Below, in pieces: positions 23,606 through 35,065 of a DNA stretch of 64,000 nt. Made by a program: the position numbers and the translations under genes. How positions within the stretch are numbered: the first letter of the stretch is position 1; every line of letters starts with the position of its first letter. This DNA is from Anarhynchus alexandrinus (lineage: Eukaryota > Chordata > Aves > Charadriiformes > Charadriidae): the NCBI GenBank assembly GCA_008711295.1, contig VUYV01000015.1, positions 3,506,489 to 3,570,488 of the forward strand, read 5' to 3'. Under the pieces are notes generated by a model. The model saw only the letters and a list, made by a program, of their open reading frames with translations. It did not search any database and had not been told where the DNA came from.

Positions 23606-26600
23606 TGTTTAGATATCTGGGTGTATTAAAATGAGATGAGGTAAGCATGGACTGGAAAGTTGCAGCTGTCACAGTGTCACCCTCTATGATTCTGAGAGGC
23701 TTAAAGTCTGAAGCTTCAACTGTGTGTATCCTGAAATGCCTTATTGGCCAGCAGTTTGTTAGTGCTTTAATAGAGACATAGGACTTTATCAGCATTTTTG
23801 CTTCATGGAAAATGGCTTTTTGCCAATACCACTTATCTCATGAACTCCCAGTTGTAGGAATCCCACACTTCCACTGTGGATATAGCATAGACGATCCCAT
23901 AGTGAAGTCACAAAACTTTGTGTATGCAAAACTGAAGTTTACTTTCCAAGGTCAAAATTTCTCTCCACTTTGTGGGGTTGCAAGGCCACTTTTCAAATAT
24001 TCAGCCAGGCATTTCTCCAGGCATATCTCCAGCATATTTCAGACAGAGAGCAACCCTGACTTGGCTTGACTTTCATGAGACAACATTTGCCTTCAGCTCT
24101 GCATCTTTGATATGCCATGGGCTCCTCTGCATTGTAGGCTGGCCTTCAGCTTCAAAGCCTGTCTCCACATGAGAAATCCACACTGTGTCACTTTTTTTAT
24201 GACAGTCAGAAAAGTGAAACTGCACATCAGATGCTGATTAAACCATCTGTTCTGGGGCAGGTGCTTTCAAACCATATGGGGCAAGAACATCTGATTGCTA
24301 TTTGCAAAGCTCAACAACAGCAGTGTTTACTATGTTGTATAATCCACTGTACTTCTCACCTGAGCAAGCCCTAGCATAATCAAGACTTGAACCATATTTC
24401 TGTTGCATTCAAAAAAAACCCAGAGAAGTTGTCAAAGCTCAGAACATGGGGCTGAACTGTTGCGTGACATCTTCTGAGCAAGGGCAACTCATAGCTGTGC
24501 CTTTGATAGGAATGTGGCTAGGGTGAGGAAATACAGAGTCACTAGACTACACAAGCAAAAAATACCTTTTGTTGCCTTAGGCCTCCTAGACAGCCCTTAG
24601 GTGCTCTCTCATTTTTCAGCCACTTGCTGCAACAGCTGTGACCTTTTTATTTTTTTTGTCATAATGGTAGGACTCATAACAGTACTTGAAAACTGAACTT
24701 GCTACATCAAGACAATTATTAATATCTACACAAGTAAAGCATGCTAGAAGATAACATTGTTGGTGTAACTTACACAAAAGTGGCAAAGCTCAGTCTTTTT
24801 CACGCTGAATGTGGCACCATAGGGAAATGGCAAGACCAATGACTGATATGATTCTCACTGAGTAAGAGGAATCCTCTTGATATTGGAAAAGTATGTTCTA
24901 TTTTTAAAAAGTTGATGTAAAATACCATATTTTCATTAAAAAATTGTTGGCTGGTTGGTTGGTTGGCTTTGTTGTTGTTACTCTGTTTTTAAATTGGAAC
25001 ACCCCAAAATGGGATAGGGAGAATTTTTATGGGGGAGAAGGGTTGTACAAGAACATAAAAAAGAATAAAAGAATAATCTGGAGAAAAAATAGGCAAATCT
25101 TGCATTTTTCTCTTTATTTTCCTTTTGGGAAAAAACCCAAAGCGATATACTTCTCAATCCATTAATAAAACTCCTCAAGATGTTAAAAGAAACATCCCAA
25201 ATATGCTGGCAATTTGAGGAGGAAGAGGGTAAAACAGAGAGAGTCGTGTTCTCTCTCTGAGCAGCGTCACAATCTCTGGGACATCAAATGCATTAGAAGC
25301 TAAGAAATACCTATTCAACTGGTTATGTTCATCCTCAGCAGTTTTTATTCTCTATTACCTTACCTGACTTTTAACCCTTTAGTCTCCCACGAATTAGATA
25401 CATTGAGGGATGCCTGTCTGTGATGGGTCAGAGAGGAGACAGCAGAAGAGCATGTTGTTTATTGCATAGTATAATGTTTCCAGCTAGCCAACTGTTGCAT
25501 CATTTTCCATTCAATGAGCATTTGAGTGTTAGCAGATTGCCTCCAGGTTGAGTGCACAAAATGCTGTAGGTGCTTTTTGTGGCTCACTGAAGGGAATGTA
25601 ACTGACACTGACGATATCTGGAGCTGAGACGACATTAATACAATGAGACAGAAACAGAGTCAGGCCACGGAAAAAGAGTTTGGCCTGAATGCTGGCTACA
25701 AATTCCTTTTCTCTTCTTCTTTCAGGAGCTGCCCGTGTTCTACGTCAGAGGTGACTGCGTTGGAGCAATGTGTTTACTCTCAGCTCCAGTAGATTAACTT
25801 CTGTTCTCAAATGTATCTACAGAATTTGCAGGGACTTAAAGGGAATTCTACTCTAGGAACAGTGTTTTATTCTTCCTTGGTAAATGTCTTCAGAAGCATC
25901 CAGGGTGAAAGACATATGGCAGCATGAGGCATTCATGTATCACACTGTAATAGTAAATCTATATTTTTATCAACAATCCTGTAACAATATCTATACAAAT
26001 AAATTGAATATATCTGGGCACAGGAACCTGATCAGCTGCAGTGTATATCCTTAGACCTGCCTGTAGCACATTTTTGACCTAATCCATTCAGAACTCTTCG
26101 AATCAATTCTCAGACATGGATAAGGAGTTAGCTTAATCCAGAGATGATTTCTAATGAGTAGCTCACATGCAATTACTTTGTTTCAGAGGATAAGCAAGTT
26201 AAGCCAATACAGGTCAGGGTCATTCTACTGCTTTCAGTGCCCGAGAAGAATCCCAGGTGCTTTTCATTTATGAGGACAGATGTAGCTACTAGTGTCGCAG
26301 AGACTTGCCAGAGGTCTCACTGCACTACTGCAATGCTGTAAAAGGGCTTGGTTACCTCTGCAGCAATTTTTTTTTTTCCTTAGATAAAAACACTGGACAG
26401 CTCACACAAGATCATGTCACATTTTCTTACCCACTTCTCCTAGGCGAGGTTCCCATTTAAAAGTCCTTGTGGCAAGAAGTCCTTTGAAGAGGCTGAGTGG
26501 CAGGACAAAGACCTCAGCTGGTTCACCAGGACACAAAATAGATGTGGAAGTAGCAGACCTAGCTCTGAATTCAAGGAAATTCATGCGTGGGCCATAGATT

Positions 26601-27423
26601 CAATACCTGGAGGAAAGTAAGGAAAACAGCTATAGCACTTACCACAAAGAGACAGCTAACGAGTTCACCTCATTTGAGAAAAATGAGTAACGAGAAATCC
26701 CACACTCCCTTGTAGGCTGATCCTATGAGTGTTTGGGGTTTTCTTGTGCTTTTTTTTTGTTTGCTTTCTTTTGAAAGAAGATGGCCATTACTGCACAGTA
26801 AGTGATGCGAGCTGCTTGCAAGGACGTAAGATTGTCTTGAGTGTCCTGAGTGACAAAATGGTGAATTGAAAGGCTTGGGCTGGAAAAAAAAAAAAAGAAC
26901 AAAACAAACAAAAAAAAAAGCACACCGAACAATCCTCCTGAAATCATCTGAGGCTTGGTTCCAAAGATTAAGAGGAATGTAATGTGTTAAACTCTAAGCA
27001 GCTCAAGGCCCAAGATGAAGCCCAGTGAAAGCTTTTAAAAGACATCTGAAATGAACCAAAAAGATAGTCACATCATAAAACAACGCGGGTAAGAGACTGA
27101 GACTTGTGAAATGTCTGTCTCCATTACCCTGACAAAGAAACCACTGTTGTGATAAAAAGAGAAGAGAAACAAAGCATAGTTTTCATGTACTTCTGCATTA
27201 ACTGGTCAGAAGTGAAACTGGGCTTATCTGGTTGAATTATCAAAGCAGAAAAATGTTAAAGACAAAAAAAGGTGCAGTAACATAATCATAAGCAATAAAG
27301 CAGAATACTTTTAAGGGTCTCAAAGTCATTAAATTATCTTAAAACACTACAGGTGAGTTTGTGTAGTAAATATAAACATTAAATATTCAATGAATTTGAC
27401 CAATTTAAAACCTACAACTACAT
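23606..27423. other. unique AT-rich sequence, no gene recognised
   Basis: No gene or repeat body recognised. Simple features: a GGTT/GTT-rich tract at about 24947-24982, poly-T near 26368, and an A-rich tract at 26884-26920. The open frames are simple-sequence or low-complexity. Confidence 0.55.
25235..25259. other. perfect short inverted repeat
   Basis: Arms CAGAGAGAG (25235-25243) and CTCTCTCTG (25251-25259) are exact reverse complements around a 7-base loop. Because the arms are purine/pyrimidine dinucleotide sequence, chance or slippage is plausible. Confidence 0.7.
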
Positions 27424-28530
27424 AGTATCATAGAATCATAGAATCATGTAGGTTGGAAAAGATCTTTAAGATCATCAACTCCAACCATTAACCTAACATT
27501 GCCAAGTCCACCACTAAACCATGTCCCTCAACACCACATCTACATCTCTTTTAAATACCACCAGGGATGGCGACAACTACTTCCCTGGGCAGCCTGTTCC
27601 AATGCTTAACAACCCTTTCGGTGAAGAAATTTTTCGTAATACCCAATCTAAACCTCCCCTGGCACAACCTGACTTTTCCTCTTGTCCTAGCAGTTGCTAC
27701 TTGGGAGAAGAGACTGACACCCACTTCTCTACACCTTCCTTTCAGGTAGTTGAAGAGAACGATAAGGTCTCCCCTCAGCTTCCTTTTCTCCAGGCTACAC
27801 AACCCCAGTTCCCTCTGATGCTGGTCATAAGACTTGCACTCCAGGCCCCTCAGCAGCTGCGTTGCCCTTCTCCAGACATACTCCAGCACCTCTACGTCTT
27901 TCTTGTAATGAGGGGCCCAAAAATGAACACAGTATTTGAGGTGGGGCCTCACCAGTTCTGAGTTCGGGGGGACAACCACTTCCCTAGTCCTGCTGACCAC
28001 ACTATTCCTGATACAGGCCAGGATGCTGTTGGCCTTCTTGTCCACCTGGGCACACTGCTGGCTCATGTACAGCCAGCTGTTGACTGACACCCCCAGGTCC
28101 TTTTCCACCAGGCAGCTTTCCAGCCACTCTTCCCCAAGCCTATAGCGCTGCGTGGGGTTGTTGTGACCCAAATGCAGAACCTGGCACTTGGCCTTGTTGA
28201 GCCTCATGCCATTGGCCTCGGTCCACTTATCCAGCCTGTCCAGATCCTTCTGTAGAGCCTTCCTACTGCCAAGCAGATCAATACTCTCACGTAACTTGGT
28301 GTTGTCTGCAAACTTACTGAAGACAGATTCAATGCCCTTGTCCAGATCATTGATAAAGATACTAAGCAGAACTGGCCCCAGTACTGAGGCCTGGGGAACA
28401 TCACTTGTGACTGGCCGCCAACTGGATTTAACTCCATTCACCACAACTCTTTCGTCCTGGTCATCCAGCCAGTTTTTTACCCATCAAAGGGTAAACCTGT
28501 CCAAGCCATGAGCAGCCATGTTTCCTTTTG
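27424..28530 (-). mobile_element. CR1 LINE, 5'-truncated, older subfamily
   Basis: The minus-strand CR1 3' end lies at about 27424 (ATCATAGAATCATAGAATCA on plus), followed inward by a 3' UTR different from the other copies, then the RT C-terminal half. Homology fades at about 28530, after codons for the AAHGLD segment. It represents a CR1 subfamily distinct from the 6-kb/30-kb pair and the 20-kb/56-kb pair. Confidence 0.94.
27551..28444 (-). pseudogene. CR1 ORF2 reverse transcriptase fragment with mutated active site
   Basis: A 297-residue frame from the CR1 RT. The usual GVPQG is DVPQA (residues 15-19) and the catalytic FADD is FADN (45-48), so one of the two metal-binding aspartates is lost. 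Downstream, LRPHLEYC-like and [10 protein letters not shown] motifs are still readable. On the minus strand the homologous frame extends upstream of residue 1 to a TGA just before the WVKNWLD-like segment. Near the C-terminus a one-base shift at about 27580-27590 replaces the expected SPSLEVFK-type reading, which resumes in another frame down to about 27530. It is clearly dead, although long stretches remain open. Confidence 0.92.
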
Positions 28531-30429
28531 ATCTGGCCCTGCTTGATTTTTCCTGTTTCATGATCTATGATTGCACTCTTTAGAAGCTGTAGCTCTTAGT
28601 CCCACATAATCTCCTTGTTCTGTGTCTCAGGAGACATCCAGAATTCATCAAAACTGTGAGCTGCTCTGATATTGTCTGGAGTGCAAAACTTGGCAGAACG
28701 ATATTGTGAAGTATTAAAAAAATGTGAAACAAAAGGTCCATTTTTTTCCAGACAAATAATTAAAAAAGGAAACAAAAAAGATAAATAAAGCTAGCATTTC
28801 TAGAATTTTTAGAATTGTTAGAATTTTTGAATTTGAATTTCCATCTCAGGCTGACTTTAAAATTCATTATTACTTTTCATATAAAAATGGCAAATTCTAA
28901 TTAAAAAAAAAAAGTCAGAATGATGTATTTTGATTTTAGCAAGATGTTTCAGTTGACCCCAAATAATCAATATTTTATTTAATGAAAATGACAAATTATG
29001 TGTGCATGTGTTAACTTGTTTTGTAGTCATTTTGGTACAAATTTCATAGTGAAGTACTTAAATAATGCAATTTAAGGTACTTCCTTGTTTAAAGGGAAAA
29101 AAAACCAAACAAAATACTAATTTTCTGTGTAGAAAATGATGTGTTACATGGGTCCGACTGCAATGGACTACTGAGTTTCAGGCAGACACTTTCTCAATGT
29201 GCAGGGGCATTTTGTTTAAAATACATAAAAACTATATGTTCGGTAATTTTTAATTTCTAAATGAACACAGTGCAGCAAGTTTTTTAGGAAACATTTATAT
29301 GTAAGTGAAATGGGTCATGTTACATTTTCACAAGGTTAAATTCTTCTCTGTATCATACCCGATGTTTTCAACCTCATTTCACACCTATGTATTTTATTCT
29401 TTGTGGCACCTGAGAGAAACAAAATGAAATAGCATCAAATAATTCAATACTAAGAAGTGCTTCTCTTTTAATAGTAAGAATAATAATATCTTTAAAAGAA
29501 TACTTTTAAGTACGCAGGGTGGAAAAGTTAGAGTGAGAGAAGCTGAAATTGGAAAACCATGACTGTTAAAAATGAAATGAATATTATAAGAAAAAACCCT
29601 CCTTTTTACCTTTTTTAGCCTCTAGCAGAACTGATTTGTGGTCATTAGAGTGTCATTGTGGTGTGTTTTGTTTCACCTATATCTACTTAGCTTCATTATA
29701 ACCATATATTCCCTTAAAACAATTTATATGGAAAACACCGTATGCTCAGTATCTTTTTACGCATCTTTAACTCCTTATATCCTATGAATGATTCTTTATG
29801 CCCCCAAAAAAAGTCTATTCATTTCTACCTATAGTTAAAAAAAAAAATAATTTTGAAATGCAGAATTTGCTTAAAAATAAGAAATGTCAGAATCAAGGTT
29901 ATCTAAGCAACACAATTATACCTGCCTCATGTCCACACACAGAAATACATGGTCACAAGCTGTTTGATTTCCACACTAATTGACGTTGTGTGAGTAACCA
30001 CAGTGTCTCAACAATTGTAGTTCTAGTTCTTGCATGTTCTTTTCCTGAGCCCTGACCTTAATCTGCCTGCATCATATGTGGTGCATTGATGTCTCTGTAA
30101 CTGTGGGGCAAAACTCCTACAGCAAAACATTTCCGATCTTCTGTCCTCTCCAGATGCCTGCCTTAGATGCTCCCTCCCCTTCTGATCATTCCTCCTGATA
30201 AGATGGTCTATGCCATGCTACAGGAGTGCACAGGTAAAGTGCCAGTGGAAGGCAGCTAAGAGTTTGTACAATTGTTTTGCTAAACTCAGAAAACTTGTTG
30301 TTATCCTCAGCAAATGAGCTAGAATATGTGATTGCTAAATAAAGGTATTAGTATCTTAGCTATCAGAATGGCAGACTTGTGTCTTCCTTTGAATAGATTT
30401 GAATGTGATATCGCCAAGGGACTTTTTTT
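28531..30429. other. unique AT-rich sequence, no gene recognised
   Basis: No gene recognised. A degenerate AGAATTTTT-type tandem lies at about 28800-28845. The final bases before the CR1 are a T run. Confidence 0.55.
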
Positions 30430-30524
30430 CATAGAATCATAGAATCATAGAATGGTTTAGGTTGGAAAGGACCTTGAAGATCATCGAGTTCCAACCCCCC
30501 TGACATAGGCAGGGACACCTCCCA

Positions 30525-31347
30525 CTAGACCAGGTTGCCCAAGGCCACATCTAGCCTGGCCTTGAACACCTCCAGGGATGGGGACTCAACAACCTCTCTG
30601 GGCAACCTGTTCCAGTGCCTCACCACCCACAAAGTGAAAAACTTCTTCCTAATGTTCAATCTAAACCTGCCCTCTTCCAGTTTGAAGCCATTCCCCCTTG
30701 TCCTGTCACTACATGCCCTAGTAAAAAGTCCTTCCCCAGCTCTCCTGTAGGCCCCCTTTAGGTACTGAAAGGCCGNNNNNNNNNNNNNNNNNNNNNNNNN
30801 NNNNNNNNNNNNNNNNNNNNNNNNNNNNNNNNNNNNNNNNNNNNNNNNNNNNNNNNNNNNNNNNNNNNNNNNNNNNNNNNNNNNNNNNNNNNNNNNNNNN
30901 NNNNNNNNNNNNNNNNNNNNNNNNNNNNNNNNNNNNNNNNNNNNNNNNNNNNNNNNNNNNNNNNNNNNNNNNNNNNNNNNNNNNNNNNNNNNNNNNNNNN
31001 NNNNNNNNNNNNNNNNNNNNNNNNNNNNNNNNNNNNNNNNNNNNNNNNNNNNNNNNNNNNNNNNNNNNNNNNNNNNTATCATCGGCAAACTTGCTGAGGG
31101 TGCTCTCGACCCCACTGTCCATATCTCCTACAAAGATGTTGAACAGTACAGGTCCCAGCACCGACCCCTGAGGAACGCCACTTGTCACTGGTCTCCACTT
31201 GGACATTGAGCCATTGACCGCAACTCTTTGAGTGCGACCGTCCAGCCAGTTCTTTATCCATTGAATGGTCCATTTGTCAAATCCATGTCTCTCCAATTTA
31301 GAGACCAGGATATCATGTGGGACAGTGTCAAATGCCTTGCACAAGTC
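30525..31347 (-). pseudogene. CR1 ORF2 reverse transcriptase fragment, split by the gap
   Basis: Upstream of the gap (31077-31347) the minus strand encodes [17 protein letters not shown] and FADD. Downstream (30525-30775) it encodes the C-terminal [13 protein letters not shown] and [10 protein letters not shown] motifs and a stop at 30525. No stop is visible in either part. The two parts lie in different frames as assembled, but this is best explained by a wrong gap length, not a mutation. Like the 6-kb copy it lacks the endonuclease and most of the RT fingers, so it is not functional. Confidence 0.9.
30776..31076. other. assembly gap (301 N)
   Basis: A run of 301 undetermined bases lies wholly inside the CR1. 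The matching interval in the 6-kb relative (6533-7072) is 540 bases, so the gap is probably undersized by about 239 bases. Confidence 0.98.
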
Positions 31348-34300
31348 TTTCATTGCAAGACAGAGCAAATGCCCATGATTCTTCTGACAATAGAAGCCCT
31401 CTACAATAAGGAAAATTTCTCCTTTTTTTTTGGTTTGAAATTATTAAGTGGCAGCATTTTGAATCCATGAGATTCATGAGGCCTGTTTCCTGTGTCATTG
31501 CAATTTTGTGTCATAAGGCTGGATGATAACAGTGTGGGGTCCTGGGAAACCAGGCCAGTAAAGACCGGTCAAGGAGAGAACTTTGCAGACTTCGTGTCTC
31601 TTTCATTAGAAAGGAAGCATGGCTGGGGACATTAGCAACTAGATTTCTCTGGTGACATTTCATATTCATTTATATAAATTAAAGAAAGAACTCCAATATT
31701 TCAAATCCCCAGACTTAGTTCCTGTTGGAAGAATTGTCCAGATGAATCCTGAGCAACATATATTGTAAATAATACAAATTACATATTTCTTTTTTAATCC
31801 AAAAATAATGACCAATTTTTCATTAAAATTTACTTATTAAGTGTTTTTATGCTCATGAATACTCATTATTAAGGCATTTTGAGGATAAAAACTTCATGAA
31901 ATAATAGTTTCAACACATAACATTTGTTCATATCTTTTCTAATGGCTTACCAGCAATGTGAGAAAGTGTGTGAGTGTGAAGGAACTGGAGGAGGAAGGAA
32001 TAGCATCACCTTTTCCTAGTTTCATTCTGGAAAATTAGAATAACTTCAAAAGAGCATCTTGAAATGGGGAAATGTGGGAAATATTCTGGTCTTCTTACTA
32101 GCTGCATTTTAAAAGAAGCCCAAAGAAACCTGAGGAAAGCAGAATAATTTCACAAAGGAAACAATCTTTCTGTTTTCTATGCAGAAGCTATGGACTCTTT
32201 TACTAATCAAAGAACATAGAAAATTCAGTTTGAATGTTATTATGCCAAAGCAGGAGAGCAAATTCAATCTTTCAGCTGTAAAAAAGAGATTTTACTCCTA
32301 TTTTAAATGCAAATCCCCAGACATCTTTGCATAGTGTCTCCACTCACCCCTTATAATGAATGGATTCTTCACTGCTGAAATCTTGAAATCTTTATCAAAA
32401 CCAAGTTCCTTTCACCAATGTGTGTTCTAGTTCAATGGCAGGTTTTAGGATTAGGTATAGGAACAGTGCAAGCCTATGCTGTGGCTCATGCAGGTCAGAT
32501 TACTTATCCACAAGGTCTTTTGTGGTTGTAAACTAAATGAGTCTAATAATCATATATAAAGGTGGAAAAGCACATAGGTGAGAAGGGAGGAAAAGCACAA
32601 AAGGTGTAATCCAACAGTTTTCTAAATTCCCAAAGGAAATATAAAACAATAAAAATGGCTTGGAGGGAAAATTGCAGAAAATATTCTGATTTTCTTATGT
32701 ATATGCATAGACACATATCGCACCTTGGAGATGATCTTAATTTGGAAGCTCAGAGCTCTGTAGATTATTTTTGTTAGAAGTTGCTGCATTAATGCAGTTT
32801 ATATCTTACCTGCTACAGCAGTTGATGATCTGATTTAACCTTACCAAAAAACTTGTTTCACTATGCAAAGTCATTGAAGAGGCAGTGTAACCACATGCCA
32901 AAAACGACTGCTACCATCCTGGATCCTCTGCAATTGGGAAGCGATTAATGAACCGTTGCAAGGTAGAGATATAGAATTCAACTCACAAGACACAAATCCA
33001 CAGCCTTACGTTGCCTTATGTTTGTTAAAGTGACATTTCTCATCCCAGTGTGTTATATAGGGACATACAATAATGAACAAACAATTTACTATATCTCGGA
33101 CATTCGCCACCATACACAGCTGATCACCAGTAATGGAACCTATGCATGTTTCTAGCCTGTTGCAAATGAAAAATAAAATGGTTTACTTGAACCATTACAG
33201 TTACTCATTATGGGGAGTCTAGATGGAGTGAGTCCAGGCTGTGTCACTAGGTTTTCTTTATGTCATCAATCATTTTGCCTATAGAAGAGATTTTTTGGAA
33301 AAGCTACGATCCATTTATCATTGATGATCTTATACAGAAAGGTGTCTTAGGAAGATATAAAGAACTAAGGTGAAGCATATTGTTGATTATTACAGCTTGA
33401 CCGATCTGTTAAAACAATGTAAATGATCATCTGCCAATGCTGTAAGTGTCTCTGCCACTGCATTTCATTCAATTATTGGATTTAATGGAATTTCATTCCA
33501 TTTTAAAACTATATTCTACAGTCAAATATGGTGTTCCTGGAGCAGGGAAACAAAACTGCAGTGAAACAGCTGACATTCATCCCTGCACAGATAATCATTT
33601 CAAGACTTAGATCAAGTAATGAAAAAAAGTGGGACTTCATCCACCTCCCTGTCTGGGGGCAAAATTTTAGGCATTACTCTCTAGTCATGTAGTGTGAGAG
33701 GCAGGAAACACTTTTTTCAGGTTTAATGATTTTTTTTTTTGTTTGTTTGTTTGTAAGTGTTTGGGGAAAGAGTAATATTACAATTCTTCTTTCTTTTTCT
33801 CTCATTTACTATTATATGTGGGTGAGTAGGGGATAGTGAACAATAAATTACACTACTTAGAGATGTAGGCTAAGGCTTTTCTTGTCAGTTGTGTCAATAA
33901 AGTACACACATAACATCAGTTTCCCATTATACACATCATTCAGACTCATATATTACTCAGTATAATGGGAAAAGGGGCCACTGAAATCTAAAATGAAAAG
34001 AGAAATTGAAGTACAACCAGCGAGCAGCAGCTGAGCCAAAAAGCAGCTGTGGCAGTGAAACATTTAGTCGCTGCTGCTGGAAAAAGAAGAGCTATCGGCA
34101 TTGAGGGCATACAGTGCCACATGCCGGGAAGCTTTGCAGCAGATGGGTTTCTGTGGGACTGGAAGGTACTCATTTCTTAATCTCTTTTCTTTTTTTTTTA
34201 TTTTTTATTTTCCTAATGCATTTGCATATCATTTAAAATAATTGAATACAAGCACAAAACACAACCCAGGTCATGCTACTGGCCAAGTCTTGCCAGCTGC

Positions 34301-34859
34301 CTTTATTGCTTGTTTATACTAAAGGGCAGATGCCACAATTTTTTCTTAGGCTAAATTCTTGTCTTACCAGTTGTGCTGTTGGGTTACTTTGCAATAGCGC
34401 TGTAAAGCCTCATATCTGGATCACCTTATATTCAGAGTTAGTGTTAGATCTTGGAGCAATATGGTTCACTCACATGACTTATAGGACCAATTCCCTTTTC
34501 TCAAGAAAATTCTGCTCTGTACATTGTAACGGTCAAACCAGTAACTTTTCATGTAGGCTGTTTGTAATAATATACTTAGAAATGTGTGATGAATGGCCAC
34601 AGGTCATTGACAATATGTACAAAGTCTCTATTATAGACTGTCAAAGAAATACTGTGCCTTTTCCATGGAAGTATGTACAAGTTGTCTTTTACCATCTTTT
34701 AACAATTGTTTCATAACAGCCAGAACACAGAGGGTGTGTTACACAGTCTAAGGTTAAAACTGATAAATTCTCCCTTGTTTCAACTAAAGCTGTCTGTCAC
34801 TCACCAGAAGCTCCTGCAATGTTCATTTTTACTGTTACTTGCATTGCATTGTTACTGTT
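31348..34859. other. unique AT-rich sequence, no gene recognised
   Basis: No gene or repeat body recognised. TTTG-rich simple repeat at 33731-33755 and T-rich tract at 34187-34212. The 147-residue frame at 34273-34716 (plus) has no recognisable domain and looks like chance. A CAGCAGCTGAG-type segment at 34015-34160 is unusually GC- and E-box-rich for its surroundings. Confidence 0.55.
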
Positions 34860-35065
34860 ATCATAGAACCATAAAATCATCGAATGGTTCGGGATGGAAG
34901 CAACCTTTAAGGATTACGTAGTCCAACATCCAGGCCATGGGCAGGGACATGTTTCACCACATCAGGTTGCTCAAAGCCCCATCCAACCTGACCTTGAACG
35001 ATTCCAGTTATGGGGCATCCACAACTTCTGTGGGTAACCTGTTTCAGCATCTCACCACCTGTTGT
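34860..35065 (-). mobile_element. CR1 3' fragment, diverged
   Basis: The plus strand reads ATCATAGAACCATAAAATCA at the tail, then GGGCAGGGACATGT, GGTTGCTCAAAGCCCCATCC, ACCTTGAACGATTCCAG, and ACAACTTCTGTGGGTAACCT. All are worn forms of the minus-strand CR1 3' UTR and ORF2 end. Only about 205 bp remain. Confidence 0.9.

Larger units (their letters stand above)
30430..31347 (-). mobile_element. CR1 LINE, 5'-truncated, contains an assembly gap
   Basis: The minus-strand CR1 3' end at 30430 (CATAGAATCATAGAATCATA on plus) is the same subfamily as 6196-7328. Flanks of the gap match that copy closely at both ends. Homology ends abruptly at about 31347, just upstream of the [14 protein letters not shown] segment, so this copy is truncated about 20 bases further 5' than the 6-kb one. 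The sequence left of the gap corresponds to paralogue position 6532 and right of it to 7073. Confidence 0.95.

Noticed and set aside
27521..27961. 146-residue plus-strand frame
   Set aside because: Antisense of the CR1 reverse transcriptase fragment.
30525..31368. Frameshift in the 30-kb CR1 as a real mutation
   Set aside because: The frame change coincides with the N gap and disappears if the gap is resized from the paralogue.
34273..34716. 147-residue plus-strand open frame
   Set aside because: No domain or repeat recognised. Cys- and Leu-rich but without a regular pattern. A chance frame is the simpler reading, though a translated search would settle it.
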